A model generated the notes under the pieces. That model saw only the letters and a program-made list of their open reading frames with translations, was not told where the DNA came from and ran no database searches. The position numbers were made by a program, and so were the translations under genes. 15,057 bases of DNA. Origin: Bacillota bacterium (GTDB lineage: Bacteria; Bacillota; Clostridia; Peptostreptococcales; Anaerovoracaceae). Below, piece by piece: positions 6,584 to 14,067 of the stretch; the first letter of the stretch is position 1, and each line of letters starts with the position of its first letter. The stretch is taken from assembly GCA_016281165.1 (NCBI GenBank), contig JAEEIC010000037.1, forward strand, positions 1 to 15,057. Direction: 5' to 3'.

Positions 6584-7207
6584 ATGAAACTCAGCGATCT
6601 GAAAATAGTGCTGGCGTCCGGTTCGCCCAGACGCCTTGAGATGCTCGAAAGAGAAGGCCTTGAGCCTTATGTGATGAGAACGGGCTGCAGCGAGGATATA
6701 CATCTCGATCTGGGCCCCGCGAGGACGGTCATGGCCCTGGCCCTGAGAAAAGGCCTTGAGGCCGAGCAGCGCATCGCGGCAGGGGAGGGGCCTGAATATA
6801 TAAGGGACGGCCGTCCCTTCGTCATCATCTCCGCCGATACGGTAGTATATAAAGACGGAAAGATATACGGCAAGCCCGCGGACGAGGAGGAGGCCCTCGC
6901 CATGCTGAGAGACTTAAGCGGCGATGTGCACCAGGTCTACAGCGGCGTGTTCCTAAATATAAAGGGGACGGCGAAGAAGCTCCTCTTTTACGACAGGACG
7001 GACGTCTTCGTGAAGGAGGTCGGCGGCGGCTGGCTCGCCTCGTACGTGGCGAGCGGCGAGCCCATGGACAAGGCCGGAGGCTACGCCATACAGGGCAGCT
7101 TCGGCGTCAACATAGACCACATAGAAGGGGCCTACGACAACGTGGTGGGCCTTCCCCTGGAAAAGATAAAGGCCGTGCTGGGCAGCGTCAGCATATCTCC
7201 TTTTTAG
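6584..7207 (+). CDS. maf: Maf-family nucleoside triphosphate pyrophosphatase
   Basis: A 207-residue cytosolic pyrophosphatase of the Maf/YhdE family, which hydrolyses dTTP/UTP or modified nucleotides to monophosphates (house-cleaning, and linked to septum control in Bacillus). The signature LASGSPRRLEML begins at residue 10; the catalytic Asp85 is in SADTVV, followed by GKPADEEEA; KAGGYAIQG lies in the C-terminal half. The start at 6584 is set by GGGAGG (6573-6578) five bases upstream and by the promoter just before it. radC follows 27 bases later, an order known from Bacillus, although the mre genes that often come next are absent here. A short insert-like stretch around residues 60-75 (EGPEYIRDGRP) precedes the catalytic core and is slightly longer than in compact homologues. 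Confidence 0.92.
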   Translation: MKLSDLKIVLASGSPRRLEMLEREGLEPYVMRTGCSEDIHLDLGPARTVMALALRKGLEAEQRIAAGEGPEYIRDGRPFVIISADTVVYKDGKIYGKPADEEEALAMLRDLSGDVHQVYSGVFLNIKGTAKKLLFYDRTDVFVKEVGGGWLASYVASGEPMDKAGGYAIQGSFGVNIDHIEGAYDNVVGLPLEKIKAVLGSVSISPF

Positions 7208-7234
7208 AGAACGGCGGGTCCCGAAAGGGTCCGA

Positions 7235-7939
7235 ATGAAAGATATATCAAACGAAAGAACAGGCATCAGAGCCCTTCCTCCCTCGCAGAGGCCGCGGGAA
7301 AGGCTGATGTCGGAGGGCTGCGCGGCCCTGTCAGACGCCGAGCTTTTGGCCATACTCATAGGCTCGGGCAGCAGGGAAGAGTCCGCCCTCAGCCTGGCGG
7401 CAAGGGTGCTGTCGCTGGGCGGCGACAGTCCGGCGGGCCTCGCCGGCTGCGCTCCGCAGGAGCTCATGGGCCTGAGCGGCATCGGGGAGGCCAGGGCCTG
7501 CGCCATCGCCGCGGGCATAGAGCTGGGCAGGCGCATCGCCTCCGCTCCCGCCAGCTGCAACCCGAAGATCTCAAGGCCTTCGGAGGCCGCGGCCCTGTGC
7601 ATGGAAGAGATGCGCAGGCTCCCCAAGGAGGTCTTCAGGGTCCTCATGCTCAACGTGAAGAGCGAGCTCATCATGAAGGAGGATATCTCCGTGGGCGGCA
7701 TCAACGCCTCCTTCTCGCATCCCAGAGAGGTGTTCAGCGGGGCGGTGAGAAGGGGCGCCTATTCGGTCATCCTCATGCACAACCACCCCAGCGGGGATCC
7801 TACTCCCAGCGCCGCCGACATAGACACCACCAGGCAGCTCTGCGAGGCCGGAAGGATACTGGGCATCCAGGTGGTGGACCACATCCTCATAGGCGACGGC
7901 GTCTATTCGAGCTTCCGCGAGATGAAGCTGTTGCCTTAA
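7235..7939 (+). CDS. radC: RadC family JAMM-domain protein
   Basis: A 234-residue protein with an N-terminal UPF0758/RadC region, a helix-hairpin-helix (LMGLSGIGEARACAIAAGIELG, about 75-97) and a C-terminal JAMM/MPN+ metalloprotease-like domain. The zinc signature H-x-H-x7-S-x2-D is intact: His182, His184, Ser192, Asp195 in HNHPSGDPTPSAAD. The role of RadC is unsettled: the historical DNA-repair assignment in E. coli was withdrawn, and the biochemical activity is unknown. ATG at 7235 has only a weak purine-rich site (AAAGGG). The gene lies 27 bases behind maf, probably on the same transcript, and is followed by its own terminator. Confidence 0.92.
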   Translation: MKDISNERTGIRALPPSQRPRERLMSEGCAALSDAELLAILIGSGSREESALSLAARVLSLGGDSPAGLAGCAPQELMGLSGIGEARACAIAAGIELGRRIASAPASCNPKISRPSEAAALCMEEMRRLPKEVFRVLMLNVKSELIMKEDISVGGINASFSHPREVFSGAVRRGAYSVILMHNHPSGDPTPSAADIDTTRQLCEAGRILGIQVVDHILIGDGVYSSFREMKLLP

Positions 7940-7956
7940 GGCGGCAAAGACCCGCG

Positions 7957-7980
7957 AGCGTCCGCAAGGGCGCTTTTTTT
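7957..7980 (+). terminator. Terminator of the maf-radC transcript
   Basis: AGCGTCC (7957-7963) pairs over 7 bp (one wobble) with GGGCGCT (7968-7974) closed by a GCAA tetraloop of the stable GNRA class, followed by seven T residues. Confidence 0.88.
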
Positions 7981-7984
7981 GCTC

Positions 7985-8013
7985 TTGAAAAAAGAACATA
8001 TGTTCGTTATAAT
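7985..8013 (+). promoter_or_regulatory. Sigma-A promoter of the small SOS-box gene
   Basis: TTGAAA (7985-7990), 17-bp spacer, perfect TATAAT (8008-8013). Start of transcription is expected near 8020, giving a leader of about 30 bases with two consecutive purine-rich ribosome-binding stretches (8031-8045). The spacer contains a LexA-type operator. Confidence 0.82.
7994..8005. promoter_or_regulatory. LexA (SOS) box, perfect palindrome
   Basis: GAACATATGTTC is a perfect 12-base dyad that fits the Gram-positive LexA/DinR operator (GAAC-N4-GTTC). It lies between the -35 and -10 elements, where bound LexA would block RNA polymerase. Seen directly in sequence; LexA control is inference from the known consensus. 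I noticed no other copy in the window. Confidence 0.8.
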
Positions 8014-8049
8014 TGCTTTATAAATATAAAAAGGAGAAGGAGGGGGCCG

Positions 8050-8313
8050 ATGAAGCTGGTCGCAAGGCCCATAGACGCCATAGTGGTCTTCAGGGGCAAC
8101 GAGAGGCCCCTGCCATATAAATTCAAGTACACCGACGACAGCGGCGAGAGCTGCCAGATCATGGTCGGCAAGATCATCTGCGTGAACGAGCAGCACATCG
8201 CCGGCGCCCGTTCCTACATCTACGACTGCCAGAGCCTGATCGACGACGTCGAGAAGCGCTACCAGCTGCGCTACAGCGTGGACCAGTGCAGCTGGATGCT
8301 GTACAAGCTGTGA
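8050..8313 (+). CDS. Small conserved-looking protein under a LexA box
   Basis: An 87-residue protein with no signal peptide or membrane segment. ATG at 8050 follows AAGGAGG (about 8037-8043). It begins KLVARPIDAIVVF, has a charged middle with a probable beta-rich pattern (PYKFKYTDDSG, CQIMVGKIICV), and ends in YQLRYSVDQCSWMLYKL, with three Cys and a Trp near the end. The C-terminal half (IYDCQSLIDDVEKRYQLRY) could form a helix followed by a strand. I do not recognise a named family with certainty; I have a vague memory of similar short hypothetical proteins near dinB-type polymerase genes in Clostridia, which I cannot verify. The operator makes a DNA-damage-induced role likely. It stands alone between the radC terminator and a downstream hairpin. 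Confidence 0.82.
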   Translation: MKLVARPIDAIVVFRGNERPLPYKFKYTDDSGESCQIMVGKIICVNEQHIAGARSYIYDCQSLIDDVEKRYQLRYSVDQCSWMLYKL

Positions 8314-8325
8314 GCCCCGGCTTTC

Positions 8326-8354
8326 TTGACAAGTAATGGCACTGCGCTTAAAAT
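8326..8354 (+). promoter_or_regulatory. Promoter of the DUF1177-AroM-S9-S9 operon
   Basis: A consensus TTGACA (8326-8331), 17-bp spacer and TAAAAT (8349-8354), 13 bases after the stop of the SOS-box gene. Transcription would start near 8361. It is the best -35/-10 pair I see upstream of DUF1177, but a terminator-like hairpin follows within 20 bases. Confidence 0.7.
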
Positions 8355-8377
8355 TATAGCGTCAGGCATCTCTCGAA

Positions 8378-8401
8378 GGGATCTTTCCGATCCCGTTTTT
8401 T
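8378..8401 (+). terminator. Intrinsic terminator or attenuator in front of DUF1177
   Basis: GGGATC (8378-8383) pairs perfectly with GATCCC (8389-8394) over a five-base loop, followed by G and six T (8396-8401). It can end the SOS-box transcript, 65 bases after that gene's stop. Because it also lies downstream of the TTGACA/TAAAAT promoter and directly before the DUF1177 ribosome-binding site (AGGAG at 8404-8408), transcription from that promoter would have to pass it. Confidence 0.75.
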
Positions 8402-8415
8402 ACAGGAGAAATAAT

Positions 8416-9357
8416 ATGCTCATCAAACAGGTCATCGAGCTCTTCGACGTGCTGGACAGCAGCACGGCCAGCGGAGAAGCGGTAGAAAAATACTTGAAGT
8501 CGGTCAATCCCGGCGCGAACATCGAAGTTTTCCCCATCGTCGGCCCCAAGGGCAGCACCGATATGATCAAGATCAGGATCCCCGGTTCGCACGGGAAAGC
8601 GAAGGGCGGAGACGCCCCCACCATGGGCGTCCTCGGCAGGCTCGGAGGCCTGGGAGCCCGTCCCGAGATGATAGGCTTCGTCTCCGACGGCGACGGGGCT
8701 CTTACGGCTCTCGCGGTCGCGGCCAAGCTCCTCGATATGCAGATGAAGGGCGACTTCCTCGACGGAGACGTCTTCGTCTCTACCCAGATCTGCCCCAATG
8801 CTCCCACTCAGCCCCACAAGCCGGTGCCCTTCATGGGCTCGCCCGTGGAGATGAGCCAGATCAACAGAGAAGAGGTTAGCCCGGAGCTCGACGCGATACT
8901 GGTCGTCGACACCACCAAGGGCAACCGCATCATCAACACCAGGGGCTTCGCCATCTCCAACACCGTGAAGCAGGGCTGGATACTGCCCGTGTCCGAAGAC
9001 CTGCTCGACGTGATGTCGAGGACCACCGGCAGGCTCCCCTACGTCTTCCCCTTGAGCATGCAGGACATCACTCCCTACGGCAATGACGTCTATCACATGA
9101 ACAGCATACTGCAGCCCTGCACCGCCACCGACGCTCCCTGCGTGGGCGTCGCCATCACCACCGAGACTCCGGTCCCCGGCTGCGCCACCGGCGCCAGCCA
9201 CTTCGCCGACGTCGAGGAGGCCGCCCGCTTCATGCTCGAGTCGGCCAAGTACTTCGGCAGGGGCGAGGTCTCGTTCTACAACGAGGAGGAGTTCGAAAAG
9301 CTGCAGAAGAAGTACGGCAGCATGGCCCTGCTGCAGACCCTGGGCAGGGATAAATAA
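8416..9357 (+). CDS. DUF1177 domain-containing protein
   Basis: A 313-residue cytosolic protein matching the DUF1177 family across its full length. Recognisable stretches are GVLGRLGGLGARPEMIGFVSDGDGAL, VFVSTQICPNAPTQPH, PVPFMGSPVEM, and GVAITTETPVPGCATGASH near the C-terminus. Conserved Asp, His, Cys and Glu residues in these motifs suggest an enzyme, possibly metal-dependent, but no activity is established for the family to my knowledge. The start at 8416 is chosen because AGGAG lies seven bases upstream; an in-frame upstream start at 8326 would fall in the -35 box. It is the first gene of a four-gene run, and AroM follows two bases after its stop, indicating translational coupling. A role in amino-acid or peptide catabolism is an inference from the neighbours. 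Confidence 0.88.
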   Translation: MLIKQVIELFDVLDSSTASGEAVEKYLKSVNPGANIEVFPIVGPKGSTDMIKIRIPGSHGKAKGGDAPTMGVLGRLGGLGARPEMIGFVSDGDGALTALAVAAKLLDMQMKGDFLDGDVFVSTQICPNAPTQPHKPVPFMGSPVEMSQINREEVSPELDAILVVDTTKGNRIINTRGFAISNTVKQGWILPVSEDLLDVMSRTTGRLPYVFPLSMQDITPYGNDVYHMNSILQPCTATDAPCVGVAITTETPVPGCATGASHFADVEEAARFMLESAKYFGRGEVSFYNEEEFEKLQKKYGSMALLQTLGRDK

Positions 9358-9359
9358 AG

Positions 9360-10043
9360 ATGGAGAAGGTGAAGATAGGCGCCCTGACCGTGGGCCAGGC
9401 CCCCAGAGTGGACGTCACCTGCGATATCATGGATATCCTGGGGCCTGAGGTCGAGCTCATCGAAAGGGGAGGGCTGGACGGCCTTACGAGAGAGGAGATC
9501 GCGGCCTTCGCCCCCGAAGAGGGCGATTACGTGCTGGTCTCAAGGCTGACCGACGGTTCCTCCGTCACCTTCGCGGAAAGGTACATAGTGCCGAGGCTGC
9601 AGAAGGCGATAGACGAGCTGGAGGAGGCAGGCGCGAGGCTCATAATGGTGTTCTGCACCGGCCAGTTCCCCGAGAGCCTGCGCTCTAAGGTCCCCATGGT
9701 CTTCCCCGACAAGGTGCTCACCTCCGTCGTTCCCCTGCTGGCGGGCGAGACCGACCTCATCACGGTCACTCCCTCGCCTCTGCAGATCAAGCAGAACAAC
9801 GCGAAGTGGAGGGCATTTGTAAAGAGCGTCGAGACTGTTCCCGGCTCTCCCTACGACGGCCTCGAGAGCCTTATCCCCGCGGCCGAGAAGATCGCCGCCA
9901 TGGAGAGGGGCGACATCATCGTCCTCGACTGCATAGGCTTCACCAAAGAGATGAAGCGCATGTTCGCCGAGGTCACGAAAAAGCCAGTCATACTGCCCCG
10001 GACGCTGCTCGCCAGAGTCGTCTCCGAGATGACCGGCCTTTAG
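9360..10043 (+). CDS. AroM family protein
   Basis: A 227-residue cytosolic protein, close to the ~225 residues of E. coli AroM. It opens with KIGALTVGQAPRVDV (5-19, containing the family's GQAPR motif), then has a central MVFCTGQFPE with Cys/Thr and a late IIVLDCIGFTKEM with a second Cys. The paired Cys-containing loops recall aspartate/glutamate racemase-like folds, but this is a structural guess. E. coli aroM lies near aroL, although its function is not established, so no shikimate role should be assumed; no aromatic-pathway gene is present here. ATG at 9360 is two bases after the DUF1177 stop with only a weak upstream site, so it probably relies on coupled translation. Confidence 0.85.
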   Translation: MEKVKIGALTVGQAPRVDVTCDIMDILGPEVELIERGGLDGLTREEIAAFAPEEGDYVLVSRLTDGSSVTFAERYIVPRLQKAIDELEEAGARLIMVFCTGQFPESLRSKVPMVFPDKVLTSVVPLLAGETDLITVTPSPLQIKQNNAKWRAFVKSVETVPGSPYDGLESLIPAAEKIAAMERGDIIVLDCIGFTKEMKRMFAEVTKKPVILPRTLLARVVSEMTGL

Positions 10044-10075
10044 ACGCACGTTAATACTCATCGTGGAGGTAATAT

Positions 10076-12052
10076 ATGAAAAAGATCGATCCTGAAACAT
10101 TTCTCGACTTTCGCTATCCCTCCTCGCCGCGGATATCCCCGGACGGAAGCCTGGCCGCCCTGCTGGTGAAGCAGGCCGTGCTCGACGAGAACCGTTACCT
10201 TTCGGATATCTGGCTCGCCGAGAAGAAGAGCGGGAAGCTGAGAAGACTCACCTCAAGAAAGAACGTCGCGGCCTTCTGCTGGACGCCCTGCGGCGATCTG
10301 CTCTTCACCCTCGCCGGCGACAAGCCCGCCAAGGGAGTCGCGACCAAGTACTACAAGATCAGCCCCTTCGGCGGCGAGGCGGAGGAATGCTGCAGCCTGC
10401 CGATAAGAGGCGGCATGCCCGTGTTCCTTCCGGACGGGAGCTGGCTCGTGCAGGCGAAGACCGACCTTCTGACCGACCAGGAGGTCCCCACCAAGGACAA
10501 CGACACCAAGGGCCGCAATGAGGATTACAGAGTCTTCGAGGAGGTCCCCTTCTGGAGCAACGGCAATGGAGACGTGAGCAAGAGGAGGATGAGCCTCTTC
10601 GTCTGCGATCCGAAGGAGGGGAGCGTCAAACGCCTGACCCCGCCCGCCTTCGACGTCTATTCCTTCGACGTCATGGGGGATAAGGTCGTGATGACCGGCG
10701 CCGAGTTCGAGGGCACCAGGCCCCATGAGCCCGGCCTTTACACCGCCTGCCTCAAGGATCTGAGCATCAAGGAGATAGTCGCTCCTCTCGGATACGACAT
10801 CTCTTCGCCTCACTTCATCGACGAGGACACCGCGCTCTTCCAGATGAAGAAGGCCCACGTCAACCGCTACGCGGCGGGAGACCTCTGCTCTCTCGACGTA
10901 AAGAGCGGCAAGATCGAGACCCTGCGTCCCTGCGACGCTTCCATGGGCTTCGGCGGCGCGACCACCGACGTCTCCCAGGACGGCGGCAGAGGGACGGTCG
11001 CCTGCGGCGGCAGGCTCTTCTTCATCCAGACCGAGGATGACGGAAGCTATGTGAGGAGCTGCGGAAAGGACGGAGCCTTCTCGGAAAGACTCACCGAAGA
11101 CGGCAGCACCACCAGCATCGACGTGACCGAAGACTGGACCGTCTTCGTGGCGCAGAGAGGCGACCTGCTGCCCGAGCTCTACGAGCTCCTGCCCGGCGGC
11201 GGCGAAAAGCGCATAAGCCACCTCAACGACGAGGTCTTTGAAGGCCTCGAGGTCTCTACTCCCAGATTCATGAAATACACCGGCTCCGACGGCTTTGAGA
11301 TCCACGGCTGGATCATGGCTCCCATAGGCTACGAGCCCGGAAAGAAGTATCCCGCCATACTCAACATCCACGGCGGCCCCAGAGGGGTCTTCGGCTCCGT
11401 GTTCCATCACGAGATGCAGCTGTGGGCGGCCAGGGGCTACTTCGTCATCTTCTGCAACCCCAGAGGGAGCGACGGCAGAGGCGAGGCTTTCGCCAATCTC
11501 TACGGCAAATACGGCGACTGGGACTACGTTAACATAATGGAGTTTACGGACAAGTGCCTTGAGATCTGCCCGGATATCGACCCCAAGAGGCTGGGAGTGA
11601 CCGGCGGCAGCTACGGCGGCTACATGACCAACTGGATCATCGGCCACACCGATAAATTCAAGGCGGCCTGCGCCCAGAGGTCCATCAGCAACTGGATCAC
11701 CTACGAGGGCACCGGCGACATAAGCTACTGGTTCAACCCCGGCGAGCACGGCGGCAACTTCGAGACGAACGCGCAGCTGCTCTGGGACATCTCTCCCATG
11801 AAATTCGCCGACAAGGCCAAGACTCCGACTCTCTTCATACACTCCGACGAGGATTACCGCTGCTACATGGGCGAGGGCATCGCCATGTACACGGTGCTCA
11901 AGATGAACGGGGTCGACGCCCGCATGGTCCTCTTCAGAGGAGAGAACCACGGACTATCCCGGAACGGCAGGCCCAGATCGAGGGTGCGCCGCCTGGAGGA
12001 GATCGTCGACTGGATGGACAAGTATCTGCAGGAGGGCGAAGAAAATGCTTAA
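10076..12052 (+). CDS. S9 family serine peptidase (acylaminoacyl-peptidase/oligopeptidase type), first copy
   Basis: A 658-residue cytosolic serine peptidase of the prolyl-oligopeptidase superfamily, S9C-like. The N-terminal ~380 residues form repeated beta-strand patterns consistent with a propeller (for example DFRYPSSPRISPDGS at the start). The C-terminal alpha/beta hydrolase begins at the GYEPGKKYPA region; the oxyanion-hole stretch is NIHGGPRG. The catalytic triad is visible: Ser512 in GGSYGGY, Asp593 in SDEDYRC and His625 in ENHGLS. There is no signal peptide, so it should act on imported or intracellular peptides by releasing N-terminal (possibly acylated) residues or cleaving short peptides. 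GGAGGT (10065-10070) precedes ATG by five bases. It overlaps its paralogue by 8 bases and is co-transcribed with AroM and DUF1177. Exact specificity cannot be read from sequence. Confidence 0.92.
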   Translation: MKKIDPETFLDFRYPSSPRISPDGSLAALLVKQAVLDENRYLSDIWLAEKKSGKLRRLTSRKNVAAFCWTPCGDLLFTLAGDKPAKGVATKYYKISPFGGEAEECCSLPIRGGMPVFLPDGSWLVQAKTDLLTDQEVPTKDNDTKGRNEDYRVFEEVPFWSNGNGDVSKRRMSLFVCDPKEGSVKRLTPPAFDVYSFDVMGDKVVMTGAEFEGTRPHEPGLYTACLKDLSIKEIVAPLGYDISSPHFIDEDTALFQMKKAHVNRYAAGDLCSLDVKSGKIETLRPCDASMGFGGATTDVSQDGGRGTVACGGRLFFIQTEDDGSYVRSCGKDGAFSERLTEDGSTTSIDVTEDWTVFVAQRGDLLPELYELLPGGGEKRISHLNDEVFEGLEVSTPRFMKYTGSDGFEIHGWIMAPIGYEPGKKYPAILNIHGGPRGVFGSVFHHEMQLWAARGYFVIFCNPRGSDGRGEAFANLYGKYGDWDYVNIMEFTDKCLEICPDIDPKRLGVTGGSYGGYMTNWIIGHTDKFKAACAQRSISNWITYEGTGDISYWFNPGEHGGNFETNAQLLWDISPMKFADKAKTPTLFIHSDEDYRCYMGEGIAMYTVLKMNGVDARMVLFRGENHGLSRNGRPRSRVRRLEEIVDWMDKYLQEGEENA

Positions 12053-14000
12053 GAAAGTCGAAGCCGCTGATCTTTATCAGCTCAAATATCTTTCCGACGT
12101 AAACTACTCTCCGAACGGAAAGCTGGCCCTGTTCACCGTGAACAGGCCCGACGAGGCCTCCAATTCCTACATGGGCAGCCTCTGGCTCTATGACTGCGAG
12201 AGCGGCGCTCTCAGGCAGCTCACGGCCGAGGGCAAGGTCGCCAAGGCCTTCTGGGAGGACGACGACAAGGTGATCTTCGCTTCTCCCGCCAGGGACAAGG
12301 TCGAAAAGGGCCATACCGCCTACTACCGCATCAGCGTCAGCGGCGGCGAGGCCGAAAAGGCCTTCGAGATCCCCGAGAAGGTGAGAGACATAAAGCCCAT
12401 CGAAGGCGGCCGCTACATGGTCGTCTGCCGCGTGAGCCTCGCGGAGCCCGAGGATGAAAGGCCCGATCACGCGAAGATCGGCGTCGATTTCGAGGTCTTC
12501 GACGAGCTGCCCTTCTGGTTCAACGGCGAGGGCATCACAAACAAGACCCGCGACGTCGTGGGCATATTCGACAGCAATACCGGCAAGCTCGACTGGATCT
12601 GCGACAAGGACTTCAAGGTCACCTCGGCCGCGGTCTGCCCCTGCAAGAGCAGCATAGTCTACGCCGGCTACAAGCTGGATAAGGGCGTGTTCCGCCAGCA
12701 GAGCGGCCTTTGGGTCTACAGCATCAAGACAGGCGAGACCGAGGAGATAGTGCCCCAGGGCGACTACCTCATCGGCGCCCTCAATTTCTGGGACGGCGAG
12801 CTCTTCTTCACCAGGAACGACCATCTCTTCCCGGGCATGAATCCCGCCTACTGCCTGACTCCGGTCCACGCGCCCAAGGTCAGGGAGCTGCCTTATCCCG
12901 ACGGCGAGGTCGGCGGCGGAGTCACCAGCGACGCTGCCTACGGCGGCGGCAGGTCGGCCAAGGTATACGGCGGAAAGCTCTGGTTTACCAGGAACGTGCG
13001 CAACGCCTGCCATCTGCTGCGCATGGATAAGGAAGGCAATACCGAGACCGTCATCGGCAAGGAGGGCGGAGTCGGTCCCTTCGATATTTATGACGGCAGG
13101 GTGCTCTTCGTGGGGAACCGCGACGGCGTCCCCAACGAGCTCTACCTTTATGACGAAGCCTGCGGCTGCGAGAAGAAGCTCAGCGGCTTCAACGACGAGT
13201 ACGTCGCGGAGCACGAGATCGTGAAGCCCGAGACCTTCAGCTTCACCGCTTCCGACGGCTGGGAGCTGGACGGCTTCGTCCTCCCCCCGGTGGGCTACGA
13301 GCCGGGAAAGAAGTATCCCGGCGTGCTCGAGGTCCACGGCGGCCCCAAGGGCATCTACGGCGCGGTGTTCAATCACGAGATGCAGATACTCTGCTCCAGA
13401 GGCTTCTTCGTCTTCTACACCAATCCGAGAGGCGGAGACGGCAGGGGCAACGCTTTCGCCGACATCACCGGCCAGCTGGGCGGCGTCGATTATCAGGGCC
13501 TGATGGATTTTACCGATGAGGTCCTGAGGCGCTATCCCGACATCGACCAGAACGAGCTGGCCTGCTGCGGCGGCAGCTACGGCGGCTTCATGGCCAACTG
13601 GATGGTGGGCCATACCGACCGCTTCAAGGCGGCCTGCGCCCAGAGGAGCATCTCGGACTACCTCAACAAGCCCTTCACCACCGACATCGGCTACTATCAC
13701 AATCTGAAGCAGCTGGCGACCACTCCCTGGGAGGACTTTGACCGCGTCTGGGAGAACTCCCCCTTGAAGAACGCGCCCAAGGCCAAGGCGGCGACCCTCT
13801 TCATCCAGTCGGACGAGGACTACCGCTGCTGGCAGAGCGACGCCCTGCAGATGTTCATGGCCATGAGGAGCCGCGGAGTCGACTGCCGCATGTGCCTCTT
13901 CAAGGGCGAGAACCACAACCTCTCCCGCAGCGGCAAGCCCCATAACAGGGTTTCCAGGCTCACGGAGATCGCGGACTGGTTCAGTTCGCATCTCGGATAG
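12045..14000 (+). CDS. S9 family serine peptidase, second copy
   Basis: A 651-residue paralogue of the gene just upstream, with the same architecture: an N-terminal propeller-like region and a C-terminal alpha/beta hydrolase. The catalytic residues are Ser511 (GGSYGGF), Asp592 (SDEDYRC) and His624 (ENHNLS), with Ser-Asp and Asp-His spacings identical to the first copy (81 and 32 residues). GYEPGKKYP, VHGGPKG, NPRGGDGRG and GHTD.FKAACAQRSIS are shared nearly word for word, whereas the propeller halves differ much more. ATG at 12045 overlaps the previous stop by 8 bases and uses AGGAGG (12030-12035) inside the first gene. The pair is a tandem duplication; both appear catalytically intact, so they may cut different peptides or form a hetero-oligomer. 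It ends just before a terminator. Confidence 0.92.
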   Translation: MLKKVEAADLYQLKYLSDVNYSPNGKLALFTVNRPDEASNSYMGSLWLYDCESGALRQLTAEGKVAKAFWEDDDKVIFASPARDKVEKGHTAYYRISVSGGEAEKAFEIPEKVRDIKPIEGGRYMVVCRVSLAEPEDERPDHAKIGVDFEVFDELPFWFNGEGITNKTRDVVGIFDSNTGKLDWICDKDFKVTSAAVCPCKSSIVYAGYKLDKGVFRQQSGLWVYSIKTGETEEIVPQGDYLIGALNFWDGELFFTRNDHLFPGMNPAYCLTPVHAPKVRELPYPDGEVGGGVTSDAAYGGGRSAKVYGGKLWFTRNVRNACHLLRMDKEGNTETVIGKEGGVGPFDIYDGRVLFVGNRDGVPNELYLYDEACGCEKKLSGFNDEYVAEHEIVKPETFSFTASDGWELDGFVLPPVGYEPGKKYPGVLEVHGGPKGIYGAVFNHEMQILCSRGFFVFYTNPRGGDGRGNAFADITGQLGGVDYQGLMDFTDEVLRRYPDIDQNELACCGGSYGGFMANWMVGHTDRFKAACAQRSISDYLNKPFTTDIGYYHNLKQLATTPWEDFDRVWENSPLKNAPKAKAATLFIQSDEDYRCWQSDALQMFMAMRSRGVDCRMCLFKGENHNLSRSGKPHNRVSRLTEIADWFSSHLG

Positions 14001-14022
14001 AAGAACAGGATAATATCACGAC

Positions 14023-14067
14023 GGCGCGGATAGAGGCAGCGAAGCTTCTGTCCGCGTCTCGTTTTTA
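14023..14067 (+). terminator. Terminator of the DUF1177-AroM-S9-S9 operon
   Basis: CGCGGATAGA (14026-14035) pairs over 10 bp, one wobble, with TCTGTCCGCG (14048-14057), and TCTCGTTTTT follows. It lies 26 bases after the last S9 stop and marks the end of the operon. Confidence 0.82.

Noticed and set aside
8336..8359. Possible leader peptide MALRLKL before the DUF1177 hairpin
   Set aside because: It has no ribosome-binding site and lies upstream of the start expected from the 8326-8354 promoter; it overlaps the -10 box. Only readthrough mRNA from the SOS gene could contain it.
10253..11950. 565-codon minus-strand frame opposite the first S9 peptidase
   Set aside because: Antisense shadow of a gene with a complete catalytic triad; composition is dominated by Val/Ala/Gly/Asp/Glu and there is no start signal.
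11934..13991. 685-codon minus-strand frame opposite the second S9 peptidase
   Set aside because: The longest frame in the window, but again the reverse of a well-supported gene. Its similarity to the antisense frame of the first S9 copy only reflects the duplication of the sense genes.
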